Shown here: positions 50,612 to 60,602 of the stretch, piece by piece
Layout of the letters: each line of letters opens with the position of its first letter
Position numbering within the stretch: position 1 is the stretch's first letter
DNA from: Paractinoplanes ovalisporus
GTDB lineage: Bacteria; Actinomycetota; Actinomycetes; Mycobacteriales; Micromonosporaceae
Reading direction: 5' to 3'
DNA length: 64,000 bases
Assembly (NCBI RefSeq): GCF_016834655.1
Contig: NZ_JAENHP010000002.1
Span: forward strand, 496,001-560,000
Translations under genes and position numbers: made by a program
The notes under the pieces: generated by a model
Database searches by the model: none
Told to the model about the DNA's origin: nothing
What the model saw: the letters and a program-made list of their open reading frames with translations, nothing else

Positions 50612-53446
50612 TCAGCTGCCGTACACCTCGAAGGTGAAGAGGCTGTAGCCCCAGGCGGTGGCCCGGGTGGTGCCGTTGATCCGCACGTATCGGGCCGGCG
50701 CGCTCAACCCGACGTTGTCGTCCTCGCCGCCGTTGCCCCCGGTCACGGAACGGGCCGTGGTCCAGGTGGTGCCGTTGGCCGACGTCTGGATCTGGTAGGC
50801 CGACCCGTAGGCGGCCTCCCACTGAAGCCGTACGCGGGAAACGGTGTAGGTCTGCCCGAGGTCGACCTGGATCCATTGCGGGTCGCTGAACGCGCTCGAC
50901 CACCGGGTGGTGGCGCTCGCGTCCACCGCGGCCGAGGCCGGATAGGTGGCGTTCTCGACGCTGGAGGCGGTGGCCGGCTTGTTGAGCGACAGCAGGCTGG
51001 CCGCCGTTCCGGTGGTGAAGCTGAAGCTGTCCACGTCGAACAGCGCGCCCGTGCCGGTTCCGGCGAACGTCAGGTAGAGCGACGTGGTGCCGGCCGGAGC
51101 GCCACTGATCGCGCCGGTCACGGTGACGAACGTCTCCCACGACCCGGTCGGCGCGACGGTGGCCGAGCCGATGATCGGGCCGGTGGCGGAGCCCGTACGG
51201 AACTGCAGGGTGCCGCCGCTGCCGCCCGAGGAGACCCGGGCCGTGAACGAGGTGGCGTTGTTGAGCCTGTACGGATCGAACTGGATCCAGTCGCCGTTGT
51301 TGACGTCACCGACGGTGGCCCCGCCCTCGGCGCCGGTCTTCGTGATCTTGCTGACGCCGGAGGACGTCTTGTAGTGCTCGGCCTGCCGTTTGCGGGGCGC
51401 CAGGATGTTCTGCGCGTGCGTGGTCAGCCCGCCGTTGTCGGTGTAGGACGCGTCGAAGATCGGGAAGATGTTCGCGGCGTCGTCGTGCTCCCCGTCGGTG
51501 GGGATGGTGATCGTGCCGGAACAGCCGGTCTGCGACGTGATCTGGTGCGCGTGCTGGTCGTGGCCGAGCACGTAGGCCATCGTCACCTTCGAGCAGTCGA
51601 TGGTGCCGTCCTCGGGGTCGGTCACGGTGACGCTCCACGGGATGCTGTCGCCGAACGACGCCAGCTGACCCGCGGCCGGGCTGGTGATGGTGACCGTGGG
51701 CGCGGTGTTGCCGACGCTGATGGCCACGCTCGATGTGCCGGTAGCGCCCTGCGGATCCCGTACGGTCAAGGTCGCCGTGTAGGTGCCGTTGGTGGCGTAC
51801 GTCTTGGTCGGGTTGGCCGCCGTCGACGTGGTGCCGTCGCCGAACGCCCACGAGTAGGTGAGCGCCCCGCCCTCGGGGTCGCTGCTGCCGGCCGACGAGA
51901 ACGTGACGGTCAGCGGCGAGGCGCCGGAGGTCGGGTTCGCGCTCGCCACCGCGGTCGGCGCCCGGTTGCCGCCGGCCACGTAGTCGTAGCGGTAGAGCGC
52001 CGAGTTGGCGTCGCCGTTGAAGTAGCCGGTGCCGTAGTCGAGGACGTAGAGCGCGCCGTCGGGGCCGAACGCCATGTCCATGACCTGCTTGCCGTTCCAC
52101 GGGAAGGTGTCGATCGCCCCGTACGTGCCGTTCGCGTTGACCGCGGTCGGCTTGATCCAGCCCCGGCCGAACTCGCCGGCGAAGAACTGCCCGTCGAAGG
52201 TCTGCGGAAACTTTGTGGTCGACGTGTTGCTCGCGCTGTACCGGTAGACGGGACCGCCCATCGGCGACTCGGAGCCACCGCCGAACTCGGGCGGCGAACC
52301 GGCGTCACCGGCATAGCGGATCCAGGCCGGCTTGGCCGCGGGCAGCGTGGGCTGGCCGGTGTTGCGGAACGAGTTGTTGGCCGGGCCGCCGGTGCAGTTG
52401 TACTTGGCGCCGCCGGTGCCGGCCGCGAAGTCCCACTCGTTGTACGTCTCGGCGCTGGTGTTGGTGCCGGTGCAGTACGGCCAGCCGTAGTTGCCGGGCG
52501 CGGTGACCCGGTTGAACTCGACCTGCCCGGACGGCCCGCGGGTGGCCGACGAGGTGCCGGCGTCGGGACCGTAGTCGCCCACGTAGACCGCCCCGGTGGC
52601 CTTGTCGACGCTGATCCGGAACGGGTTGCGGAAACCCATCGCATAGATCTCGGGCTTCGTGTTCGCGGTGCCCGGCGCGAACAGGTTGCCGGACGGGATC
52701 GCGTACGTGCCGTCGGCGTTGGGTCTGATCCGCAGGATCTTGCCGCGCAGGTCGTTGGTGTTGCCCGCGCTGCGCTGGGCGTCGTAGACCGGGTTGCGGT
52801 TGGTGCGCTCGTCGATCGGCGAGTAACCGGCCGAGTCGAACGGGTTGGAGTCGTCGCCGGTCGAGATGTAGAGGTTGCCGGCCGCGTCCCAGTCCATGTC
52901 GCCGCCGACGTGGCAGCACATGCCCCGGTCGGTCGGCACGTCGAGCACGTTGACCTGGCTGGCCAGGTTGACGCTGAAGTCGGCGTTGAGCGTGAACCGG
53001 GACAGCCGGTTGACCCCGGCCCAGGTGGCCCAGGTGGCGGCGGTGCCGGTGGCCGGCGCGTCACCGGCCGGGGTGTTCAGCGGGGGCGCATAGAAGAGGT
53101 AGATGTGCCGGTTGGTGGCGAAGCCGGGGTCGACCGCCACGCCCTGCAGACCCTCCTCGTCGTGGGTGTAGACGGGGATGGTCGCGATCACGGCCGTGGT
53201 GCCGGCCGCATCGGTGCGGCGCAACGTTCCGTTACGGGCCGTGTGCAGCACCGACCGGTCCGGCAACACCGCCAGGCTCATCGGCTCGCCGGTCTCGGCG
53301 ACGCCCTTGGCCAGCGTGACCTGCTGGAAGTCGGCCGGATTGATGACCGCGGAGGCCGGTGAAGAGGTGACGCCGAGGACGGTCGAGAGGAGAACGGTGG
53401 CCGTAGCCATCGTCACTAATCGATATTTCCGGGTCTGGTGGTTCAC
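50612..53446 (-). CDS. secreted GSDH-type PQQ sugar dehydrogenase with PKD, CBM6 and discoidin domains
   Basis: 944 residues. Signal peptide 1-33, a beta-propeller glucose/sorbosone-dehydrogenase domain (about 40-490: EGLQGVAVDPGF, GMCCHVGGDMDWDAAGNLYISTGD, GYFNGDANSALYR), a PKD domain (497-582), a beta-sandwich (583-690), CBM6 (690-812) and F5/8 type C (818-944). The propeller oxidises sugars with a PQQ-like cofactor. GTG 53446 with AGGAAGGGA upstream. The last domain is strikingly like that of the next gene. Confidence 0.88.
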   Translation of the reverse strand: MNHQTRKYRLVTMATATVLLSTVLGVTSSPASAVINPADFQQVTLAKGVAETGEPMSLAVLPDRSVLHTARNGTLRRTDAAGTTAVIATIPVYTHDEEGLQGVAVDPGFATNRHIYLFYAPPLNTPAGDAPATGTAATWATWAGVNRLSRFTLNADFSVNLASQVNVLDVPTDRGMCCHVGGDMDWDAAGNLYISTGDDSNPFDSAGYSPIDERTNRNPVYDAQRSAGNTNDLRGKILRIRPNADGTYAIPSGNLFAPGTANTKPEIYAMGFRNPFRISVDKATGAVYVGDYGPDAGTSSATRGPSGQVEFNRVTAPGNYGWPYCTGTNTSAETYNEWDFAAGTGGAKYNCTGGPANNSFRNTGQPTLPAAKPAWIRYAGDAGSPPEFGGGSESPMGGPVYRYSASNTSTTKFPQTFDGQFFAGEFGRGWIKPTAVNANGTYGAIDTFPWNGKQVMDMAFGPDGALYVLDYGTGYFNGDANSALYRYDYVAGGNRAPTAVASANPTSGASPLTVTFSSAGSSDPEGGALTYSWAFGDGTTSTAANPTKTYATNGTYTATLTVRDPQGATGTSSVAISVGNTAPTVTITSPAAGQLASFGDSIPWSVTVTDPEDGTIDCSKVTMAYVLGHDQHAHQITSQTGCSGTITIPTDGEHDDAANIFPIFDASYTDNGGLTTHAQNILAPRKRQAEHYKTSSGVSKITKTGAEGGATVGDVNNGDWIQFDPYRLNNATSFTARVSSGGSGGTLQFRTGSATGPIIGSATVAPTGSWETFVTVTGAISGAPAGTTSLYLTFAGTGTGALFDVDSFSFTTGTAASLLSLNKPATASSVENATYPASAAVDASATTRWSSAFSDPQWIQVDLGQTYTVSRVRLQWEAAYGSAYQIQTSANGTTWTTARSVTGGNGGEDDNVGLSAPARYVRINGTTRATAWGYSLFTFEVYGS

Positions 53447-53630
53447 GTGGTCCCTTCCTGACTGGGGATGGCCAGGGGGGTGTCGCCGGCATCAGCGGGG
53501 ATCTGATACGCGCCGGAAACAATCCTGTAGTGGGGCCCACGTTATGAACTTCGCGACGGTCCTGTCCAGACTTTCGGATCGACCTACATAACTTTTGCAG
53601 TATTAGTCGAAAGCAGCGCGCGCCTCTTCC

Positions 53631-54446
53631 TCAGCGCTTCACGGCTTGGTTCAAGCCTAGGAAGTCGGCGATGAGTTCGGCCGTGTTCAGGTCCTGGTTG
53701 GTCTTTCCGAGCACGAACGGTGCCCGCTTCGGCCCCGCGATGGTGTGCCCGGCACCGTGCAACGTGTACAGCACCACCGGCGGCCGGCCCTCCTGGCGAT
53801 ACTCGATGGTCTGGTCGGTGCGCCGGGGCGGCGTCGTGATGCCGTTGCGCTCGGCGAAGTAGGCCGCGGTCTCCGGGGCCGACAGGCTGCGGCCGCCCAC
53901 TTTGAACATCCGCCGCGCCCACCACGTCATCTCGCCGCCCTCGTACGCGACGATCGGGTCCTTCGTGCCGTGCATCAGCAGCACCGGCATCGGTACGACC
54001 GGGTGGCCGCCGGCCAGGAAGTTCTCGGGCGCCGGCATGGTCGCCGACAGCACGGCGGCCCCGGCGATCAGGTCGGGCGTCTCGTGGATCAGCCGCATCA
54101 CCATCTGCCCGCCGTTGGAGTAGCCCACCGCGTAGACCCGCCGCCGGTCGATCCCGTGGCTGTCGGCCAGCCGGTCGACGACCTCCCGGGCGAAGCCGAC
54201 GTGGTCGATGTCCGCGAGCCGGGCCGGGAAGCTGCTTTCCTTGCGGGCGTCGTTCCAGTTGCCCCGGTAGCCGTCGAGGTAGACGACCACCGCGTCGCCG
54301 CGCTCGGCCAGGGCGTCGTACATCCGGCCGGTGAACGCCCGGTGCTTCGCGCCGGTCTGCTTCGACCCGTGGAAGACCAGCAGCAGGGCCCGGCCCGGGG
54401 CGCCTTCGGCCTGGCCGACGACGGTGTAGTTCTGATCTTCGCTCAT
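53631..54446 (-). CDS. PHB-depolymerase/LpqC-like esterase
   Basis: 271 residues. Alpha/beta hydrolase with LLLVFHGSKQTG (oxyanion), GYSNGGQMVMRLIH (nucleophile Ser), HGTKDPIVAYEGG (Asp) and HGAGHTIAG (His). No signal peptide seen at ATG 54446, so probably cytosolic, unlike classic secreted depolymerases. Polyester or feruloyl-ester substrate not determined. Confidence 0.87.
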   Translation of the reverse strand: MSEDQNYTVVGQAEGAPGRALLLVFHGSKQTGAKHRAFTGRMYDALAERGDAVVVYLDGYRGNWNDARKESSFPARLADIDHVGFAREVVDRLADSHGIDRRRVYAVGYSNGGQMVMRLIHETPDLIAGAAVLSATMPAPENFLAGGHPVVPMPVLLMHGTKDPIVAYEGGEMTWWARRMFKVGGRSLSAPETAAYFAERNGITTPPRRTDQTIEYRQEGRPPVVLYTLHGAGHTIAGPKRAPFVLGKTNQDLNTAELIADFLGLNQAVKR

Positions 54447-54480
54447 GGGCCGACGCTAAACCTTGACGCCGGTGTGAAGG

Positions 54481-56232
54481 TCAAGCCGCCGCGGTGAGGG
54501 GGAGACGGACGGTGAAGGTGGTGCCCACGTGCTGCCGGCTCTCCACGCCGATGCGGCCGCCGTGGTCGGTGACGATGCGGTGGGCGATGGTCAGGCCCAG
54601 GCCGGTGCCGCCGGTGGCGCGTTGCCGGGCCGGGTCGGCCCGCCAGAAACGGTCGAACACGTGCGGCACGTCACCGGCCGCGATCCCGACCCCGGTGTCC
54701 TGCACGGTGAGCACGGCCTCACCGGCCTCGGCCCGGACCCGTACGAGAACCTGCCCGTCCCGATCGGTGTAACGGATCGCGTTGGTCAGCAGGTTCCCCA
54801 GCACCTGACGGATCCGGTCCTGATCGGCCTCGACCCAGACCGGGGCCGAGGCGTCCACGGTCAGCGCCACCCCCGCCTCGGCGGCCACCGCCCGCTGCGC
54901 CGTCACGCTGCCCGAGGCCAGCTCGGCCAGGTCGGTCGGGGCCTTCGTGTAACCCAGGTCGCCCGCCTCGGCCAGGGCCAGCACCTGCAGGTCGTCCAGG
55001 ATGCGGCCCTGCAGCATGGTCTCCTCGTGCAGCGACACGAACAGGTCCTTGCTCGGCTCGATCACCCCGTCCGACAGGCCCTCGAGATACCCCCGCAGGT
55101 TCGACAGCGGCGTACGCATCTCGTGCGCGACGTCCGCGATGAGCCGGCGCTGCCGTTCCTCGCTCTGCTGCACCGCCTCGGCCATCATGTTGAACGACGA
55201 GGCCAGCCGGGCCAGCTCGCCCTTGCCGTTGATCCGCACCCGGGTCTCGAGCTGCCCCGCCGCCAGCATCTGCGACGCGCCGGTGAGCCGCCGCACCGGA
55301 CTGCTGACCTGCCGTGCGATCCAGTAGGTGCCGATCAGCGCGACCAGGACGAGCCCGGCCGCGCCGAGCAGGGTGGTCCGGCTGATCAGCTGGGTGACGT
55401 CGGTCTTGTCCCGCCCACCCAGGTAGAGCTCCAGCGGGACGGCCGAGCTGGTCGAGACCGTGTCGTTGAAGGCCTCCTCCGTGCACGGATTGACCTTGCC
55501 GGCCTCCGGGTCGTCGTTCCCGCGGAACTCCATGCACTGCCGCACGTAGTCCCAGAACGCCATGAACCAGCCCTCGTCGGTCATGACCCGGGTGGTGGCC
55601 TTGGTCATGCAGGCGGCCGACCTCGTCCGTTGCGCCGCGGTCACGTACGGCGCCCGGTCCGACGCCAGGGCCGGCTCCTCGCCCAGCGTGTCGCGCAGGC
55701 AGCGCACCAGCACCAGGCCGGTGCGGAACTGGGTGGCCTGCCGCAGGGCGAGCATCTCGCGGCTGCCGTAGATGCGGTCGGTCGGCACGGGTCCCCAGAT
55801 GTCGCGCGGGAGGGGATAGACGAGTTTCTGGAGGTACACCGAGGGGATCGCCGGTGCCGGCCGGTCCGACACCTCCTCCAGCCTCGGGTAGGCGTCGATG
55901 TCGTACGAGATCGGCTGCACCGCCCCGGACGCCCGGTCGGCCTGGATGTCCGAGTCGACCAGCACCTCGCCGACCTCGGCCGTCTGGATGCGGATGTGCA
56001 GGTCGGTGCGCTCGGAGAGGTCCTGCACCAGCCGGTCCACACCCGGCCAGTTGCCATGGGTCCGGCCGTACCGCTGGAGCTCCTGCACGATTTCCGTACG
56101 GTGGGTGGCCTGCGCCTCCACGGTGTTGTGGACCTGGCGCGAGGTCAGGTTGAGGGTCAGCCACGCCGTCGCCCCGATCGCGGTGACCGCCACCAGCATG
56201 ACCAGCACGAAGATGCGTACGCGGAAACTCAA
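54481..56232 (-). CDS. HAMP-domain sensor histidine kinase
   Basis: 583 residues. Membrane helices near 6-27 and 288-308 enclose a large extracellular domain with several Cys; HAMP (about 305-365), HisKA with DVAHEMRTPL, and HATPase_c with VLGNLLTNAIRYTD, DTGVGIA and GTGLGLTIAH. Start TTG 56232 overlaps the regulator stop (TTGA). Pairs with the OmpR-type regulator encoded upstream. The 260-residue sensor with DxxC/CTE motifs is not a known family to me. Confidence 0.9.
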   Translation of the reverse strand: MSFRVRIFVLVMLVAVTAIGATAWLTLNLTSRQVHNTVEAQATHRTEIVQELQRYGRTHGNWPGVDRLVQDLSERTDLHIRIQTAEVGEVLVDSDIQADRASGAVQPISYDIDAYPRLEEVSDRPAPAIPSVYLQKLVYPLPRDIWGPVPTDRIYGSREMLALRQATQFRTGLVLVRCLRDTLGEEPALASDRAPYVTAAQRTRSAACMTKATTRVMTDEGWFMAFWDYVRQCMEFRGNDDPEAGKVNPCTEEAFNDTVSTSSAVPLELYLGGRDKTDVTQLISRTTLLGAAGLVLVALIGTYWIARQVSSPVRRLTGASQMLAAGQLETRVRINGKGELARLASSFNMMAEAVQQSEERQRRLIADVAHEMRTPLSNLRGYLEGLSDGVIEPSKDLFVSLHEETMLQGRILDDLQVLALAEAGDLGYTKAPTDLAELASGSVTAQRAVAAEAGVALTVDASAPVWVEADQDRIRQVLGNLLTNAIRYTDRDGQVLVRVRAEAGEAVLTVQDTGVGIAAGDVPHVFDRFWRADPARQRATGGTGLGLTIAHRIVTDHGGRIGVESRQHVGTTFTVRLPLTAAA

Positions 56233-56912
56233 ATCTCGGCCATCCGGTAGCCCCGGCCGTACACCGTCTGCACGTAGCGCGGCTCGGCCGGATCCTTCTC
56301 GATCTTGCGGCGCAGGTTGACGATGTGCGCGTCGACCGTGCGGTTCGAGACGTCGTGCTCGAAGCCGAACGTCTTGTCGATGATCTGCGCGCGGGTGAAC
56401 ACCCGCCCCGGCTCGCGCGCCAGCAGCTCCAGGATGCCGAACTCCTTGGCCGTGAGCGTGACGGCCTCGCCCCGCACCCGCACCTCGAACCGGCCGGCGT
56501 CCACCTCCAGATCACCGACCCGGATCACCGACGACGGGCCTTCGGCCTTTCCCGTACGGCGGAGGAGCGCTCGCACCCGGGCGGTGAGCTCGCGCGGGCT
56601 CACCGGCTTGGGCATGTAGTCGTCGGCGCCGATGTCCAGCCCGAGCAGCATGTCGTTCTCGGACGAGCGGGCGGTGACCATGAGGATGGCGATGGTCGAC
56701 TCGGCCCGCAGGATCCGGCACACGTCCAGCCCGTCGACCAGCGGCATCATCACATCGAGCACCACCAGATCGGGCTTGCGGGCCCGGGCCACGTCGAGGG
56801 CCGACCGGCCGTCACCGACAGTGATGACCTGATGGCCCTCGCGCTCCAGGTAGAGCTTGATGAGCTGGGCGTGCTTCGGGTCGTCGTCGGCCACGAGGAT
56901 ACGTGCGGTCAC
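56229..56912 (-). CDS. OmpR/PhoB-family response regulator
   Basis: 227 residues. Receiver with DDD at 8-10, phospho-acceptor in LVVLDVMMPLVDG and Lys in DDYMPKPVSP; a winged-helix DNA-binding domain (about 130-225: LTAKEFGILELLAREPGRVFTR, RTVDAHIVNLRRKI, TVYGRGYRM). GTG 56912 chosen; the upstream frame is non-homologous. Divergent from asparagine synthase. Confidence 0.93.
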   Translation of the reverse strand: MTARILVADDDPKHAQLIKLYLEREGHQVITVGDGRSALDVARARKPDLVVLDVMMPLVDGLDVCRILRAESTIAILMVTARSSENDMLLGLDIGADDYMPKPVSPRELTARVRALLRRTGKAEGPSSVIRVGDLEVDAGRFEVRVRGEAVTLTAKEFGILELLAREPGRVFTRAQIIDKTFGFEHDVSNRTVDAHIVNLRRKIEKDPAEPRYVQTVYGRGYRMAEI

Positions 56913-57056
56913 GCCCGCGATTCTGACCTCCCGGCGCCACCCCGGCCAAGGAATGTTGGATTCCGGTGAAGATCCGGCCCGATAGCGATGGACGCACAAG
57001 TTCTTCACAGGCTTGATCGCACGCTTCCCCCGTCAGACGTCGTCGGGAGGAACGCC

Positions 57057-58994
57057 ATGTGTGGATTGAACGTCTTCGTGAGCAGCCGGCCGGCCGCCGG
57101 AGCGCCGGACCCGGCCTCGCAGGCCGCCTTCAGCGCCGCGCTCGAGACGATGCACCACCGCGGCCCGGACGACACCCGGGTCGAGTTCACCGAGGGGGCC
57201 GCGTTCGGCTTCAAGCGGCTCGCGATCATCGACCGGGCCGAGGCCGCCCAGCCCGTGCACTACCGGGACCGCTGGACCGTGGTGTTCAACGGCGAGATCT
57301 ACAACTACCGGGAGCTGCGGGCCGAACTGATCCGCGACCACGGCGCCACGTTCGCTACCGAGGGTGACAGCGAGGTGCTGGCGGCGGCCTTCCACTTCTG
57401 GGGCCCGGCCGCCCTGCCCCGGCTGCGCGGCATGTTCGCCTTCGCCGCGTACGACCACTGGACCGGCACCCTGCACGCCGCGCGCGACCAGTTCGGCATC
57501 AAGCCGCTCTACATCCTGGAAACCGTCGACGGCCTGTTCCTGGCCAGCGAGCGCAAGGCGCTGCTGCCGTTCAGCGGCGACTCCTCGGCGTTCCTCGACA
57601 CCGACGCGCTGGCCCACTACTTCACGTTCCAGTTCGTGCCCGACCCGCAGACGCTGCACCGCCAGATCCGCCGGCTCCCGCCCGGCCACCACCTGACCTG
57701 GACCCCCGGTGGCGGGGTGCGGCAGACCCGGTACTTCCGGCCCTCGTTGCGACCCCTTTCCTTGACGCCTGATCTTGCTTACGAGGGCATTCGTTCCGCC
57801 TTGCGGGACAGCGTCCGCGCCCACCTGCACGCCGAGGTGCCGGTCGGGGCGTTCCTGTCCAGCGGCGTCGACTCGTCGGCCATCGTCGCGCTGGCCGCCC
57901 AGTACAAGCCCGACCTGCACGTGTTCACGGCCGGGTTCGCCCACGACGGCTACTCCGAGATCGAGATCGCCGAGGACACGGCCCGGCAACTGGGCGTACG
58001 GATCACCCCGACCGTCGTCACCGAGGACGACGTCATCCGCGAACTGCCCCGCATCGTGCACCTGCTCGACGACCCGGTGGCCGACCCGTCGCTGATCCCG
58101 CTCTATTTCCTGGCCCAGACGGCGTCGCGCTACGTCACCGTCGTGCTCTCCGGCGAGGGCTCCGACGAGCTGTTCGGCGGCTACACCATCTATCGCGAGC
58201 CGGCCTCGCTGGCCCGCGTCGACCGGCTGCCCGACGGCATGAAGCGGGGCCTGCGCGGCCTGGCCCACGCCATCCCCGAGGGGGTGCGCGGCCGCAGCTT
58301 CCTCGAACGCGGAACGACCCCGATCGAGGAGCGCTACTACGGCAACGCGCGCATCTTCAGCCCCGCCGAGAAGGCCGAGCTGCTGCGCTTCACCGCCGAA
58401 CCCCACACGGCGATCACCAACCACCTGTACGCCGAGACCGCCGACGTCGACGACGTGGCGTCCATGCAGTACGTGGACCTGCACACCTGGCTGCCCGGCG
58501 ACATCCTGGCCAAGGCCGACCGCATGTCGATGGCGCACTCGCTGGAACTGCGCGTGCCGTTCCTCGACCAGGCCGTCTACGCCGCCGCGGCGGGCCTGCC
58601 GACCGAGCTGAAGCTGCCGTCGAACAACCGCAACACGACGAAGCACGCGCTGCGCGAGGCGATGCGGGGGATCGTCCCGGAGTCCGTACGGGAAAGGCGC
58701 AAGCTCGGTTTTCCCACGCCCACCCGCCTGTGGCTCAAGGGTGGCATCGGCGACTGGGTGGCCGGCCTGATCGCCGGCTCGGGCCCGCGCCACCTGATCG
58801 ACGTCGACTACGCGCTGCGGCTGCTGTCCGAACACCGCGCCGGCACGGCCGACCATTCGCGCAAGATCTGGGCGGTGGCCATCTTCTGCCTGTGGTGGGC
58901 CATCTTCGTGGACGGCACTGTCCGCCCCTCGCTGCCCGCCTCTCCGTCGCCCGCATCCACTCTGCTGCGTCCCGCCTCGCCCGTGTTCTCCTGA
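57057..58994 (+). CDS. asnB: asparagine synthase (glutamine-hydrolysing)
   Basis: 645 residues. Starts MCGLN, so Cys2 is the N-terminal nucleophile of the class II glutaminase (about 2-215, HHRGPD, GEIYNYRELR). A synthetase domain follows with the PP-loop FLSSGVDSSAIV, LSGEGSDELFGGY and the AsnB C-terminus. It makes Asn, or an amide in modified cell-wall or secondary metabolites. ATG with CGGGAGGAA upstream. Confidence 0.93.
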   Translation: MCGLNVFVSSRPAAGAPDPASQAAFSAALETMHHRGPDDTRVEFTEGAAFGFKRLAIIDRAEAAQPVHYRDRWTVVFNGEIYNYRELRAELIRDHGATFATEGDSEVLAAAFHFWGPAALPRLRGMFAFAAYDHWTGTLHAARDQFGIKPLYILETVDGLFLASERKALLPFSGDSSAFLDTDALAHYFTFQFVPDPQTLHRQIRRLPPGHHLTWTPGGGVRQTRYFRPSLRPLSLTPDLAYEGIRSALRDSVRAHLHAEVPVGAFLSSGVDSSAIVALAAQYKPDLHVFTAGFAHDGYSEIEIAEDTARQLGVRITPTVVTEDDVIRELPRIVHLLDDPVADPSLIPLYFLAQTASRYVTVVLSGEGSDELFGGYTIYREPASLARVDRLPDGMKRGLRGLAHAIPEGVRGRSFLERGTTPIEERYYGNARIFSPAEKAELLRFTAEPHTAITNHLYAETADVDDVASMQYVDLHTWLPGDILAKADRMSMAHSLELRVPFLDQAVYAAAAGLPTELKLPSNNRNTTKHALREAMRGIVPESVRERRKLGFPTPTRLWLKGGIGDWVAGLIAGSGPRHLIDVDYALRLLSEHRAGTADHSRKIWAVAIFCLWWAIFVDGTVRPSLPASPSPASTLLRPASPVFS

Positions 58995-59123
58995 CCTTCG
59001 TCGCATCCTCCTCGTCGCTTCTTCGTCCCCGAACGACCGATGGGCGACAGTTGTGACTGGCCGGTAGGTTTCGTGGCTAGCATCGGTCGGGCCCGTTCCC
59101 GACCGATGGGGGTGCCCCCAGCC

Positions 59124-60602
59124 ATGGCGATCTCCGCCACCACCACGCTCGCCGACACCCAGCAGATCCAAGGCAACATCCTGCGGCCGTTCGGCGGAGC
59201 GCACCAGGCCTTCGTGGCGCTCTCCTTCCGTAACGACCGGGCTCGCGCACGCCGATGGCTGACCGGGGTAGCGTCCCGCGTCACCGGCACAGATGCCGTG
59301 CCACCCCGGGGCCGGGGCCGTCTCCCCCAGGGGCGTTCGCTGCTCAACGTCGGCCTGACCGCGACCGGTCTGGTGCTGCTGCACCCCGAGACCGCGGACC
59401 ACCTGGCCGGGCACGGCGCTTTCTGGCAGGGGCCGCTCGGGCTGCGGGTCGACGACGCGGACCGGCTCACCACCGCCCCGGCCGTGCTGGGTGACGTCGG
59501 CGAGAGCGATCCGTCGAAGTGGGTGGTCGGCGGGCCGCGCCGGGGAGATCGTCCCGGCACGCCGGTCGACGCGTTGCTCACCATCGCCGCCGGTGACCTG
59601 GCGAGCCTCCAGGACGCGGTGGCCGACGAACAGGACGCGGCCGAGGGCCTCGAGGTTCTGCACGTGCAGTACTGCCAGGTGATGCGGGAGGACGTGGCGT
59701 CCGAGGACGAGACCGGCCACCGCATCGAGCACTTCGGTTTCGCCGACGGCATCTCGCAACCCGCCGTCAAGGGCTTCCCCGACCTCGAAGCACGGCCCGG
59801 AGCACCGGTCATCGCCGCCGGCGAGTTCATCCTCGGCCACGTGGGGGAGCGGCGTCCCCAGTCCTGGTCACCCCGGCCGGTGCCGGCCCGGTGGATGCGC
59901 GGCGGCTCCTTCCAGGTCTACCGCCGCCTGCTGCAGCACCCCGATCGCTTCTGGAACCGGATGGCCGAGCTGGCGGAATCCGAGGGCACCGACCCCGACA
60001 CGGCCGCCGCCCACGCCCTCGGCCGGCACCTCGACGGCAAGCCGCTGGCCAAGCCCGACGCGCCGGCCCAGGAGGAGAACGAGTTCACCTACGACGAGGA
60101 CCGCGACGGGCAGCAGACACCGCTGTTCGCCCACATCCGCAAGGTGAATCCGCGCGACGACATGGTCTTCCGCGACCGTGGCCACAAGATGCTGCGTCGC
60201 GGCATCACGTTCGGGCCGCGCTATCGCCGCGACCGCCCCGACGAGAACCCGGGCGCCGAGCGGGGGATGGTCTTCAACTCGTACGTGGCCAGCATCGAGG
60301 ACCAGTTCGAGTTCCTTCAGCGCCGCTGGGCCAACGACCCCGGCTTCCCGTCGAGCGCCCTGGCGAAGTACGGCCGGGTGGCCGCCGAGCCGCCCCGCAT
60401 CGACGGCCTCGACCCGATGCTCGGCGACAGCAGGGAGACCGCCGAGGAACGCCTGCCGGCCGCCGTGGTCGACAAGATCAAGCCCGCCGCGTTCGGCGGC
60501 TTCGTCACCACGACGGGCGCCGTCTACGCCTTCGCCCCGTCGATCCCCGCGCTGCGCCGGCTCGCGGGCGACGCACCGTTGGAGGGGCAGGACAGGCCCT
60601 AG
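59124..60602 (+). CDS. Dyp-type peroxidase
   Basis: 492 residues. DyP fold: QGNILRPFGGAHQAFVALSF, GLTATGLVLL, GXXDG motif FGFADGISQP and the heme-binding HIRKVNP region; C-terminal RRGITFGPRY and FNSYVASIEDQFEFLQRRW. Heme peroxidase for dyes or lignin-like phenols; long class with no Tat signal, thus intracellular. ATG 59124 (MAISATTTLADTQQIQGNIL) by homology; no encapsulin gene is adjacent. Stop codons of this gene and the convergent cyclase share the palindrome CTAG (60599-60602). Confidence 0.9.
   Translation: MAISATTTLADTQQIQGNILRPFGGAHQAFVALSFRNDRARARRWLTGVASRVTGTDAVPPRGRGRLPQGRSLLNVGLTATGLVLLHPETADHLAGHGAFWQGPLGLRVDDADRLTTAPAVLGDVGESDPSKWVVGGPRRGDRPGTPVDALLTIAAGDLASLQDAVADEQDAAEGLEVLHVQYCQVMREDVASEDETGHRIEHFGFADGISQPAVKGFPDLEARPGAPVIAAGEFILGHVGERRPQSWSPRPVPARWMRGGSFQVYRRLLQHPDRFWNRMAELAESEGTDPDTAAAHALGRHLDGKPLAKPDAPAQEENEFTYDEDRDGQQTPLFAHIRKVNPRDDMVFRDRGHKMLRRGITFGPRYRRDRPDENPGAERGMVFNSYVASIEDQFEFLQRRWANDPGFPSSALAKYGRVAAEPPRIDGLDPMLGDSRETAEERLPAAVVDKIKPAAFGGFVTTTGAVYAFAPSIPALRRLAGDAPLEGQDRP

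Noticed and set aside
50246..53362. 1038-codon plus-strand ORF opposite the sugar dehydrogenase
   Set aside because: Shadow reading of a repetitive beta-rich gene; no domain recognised.
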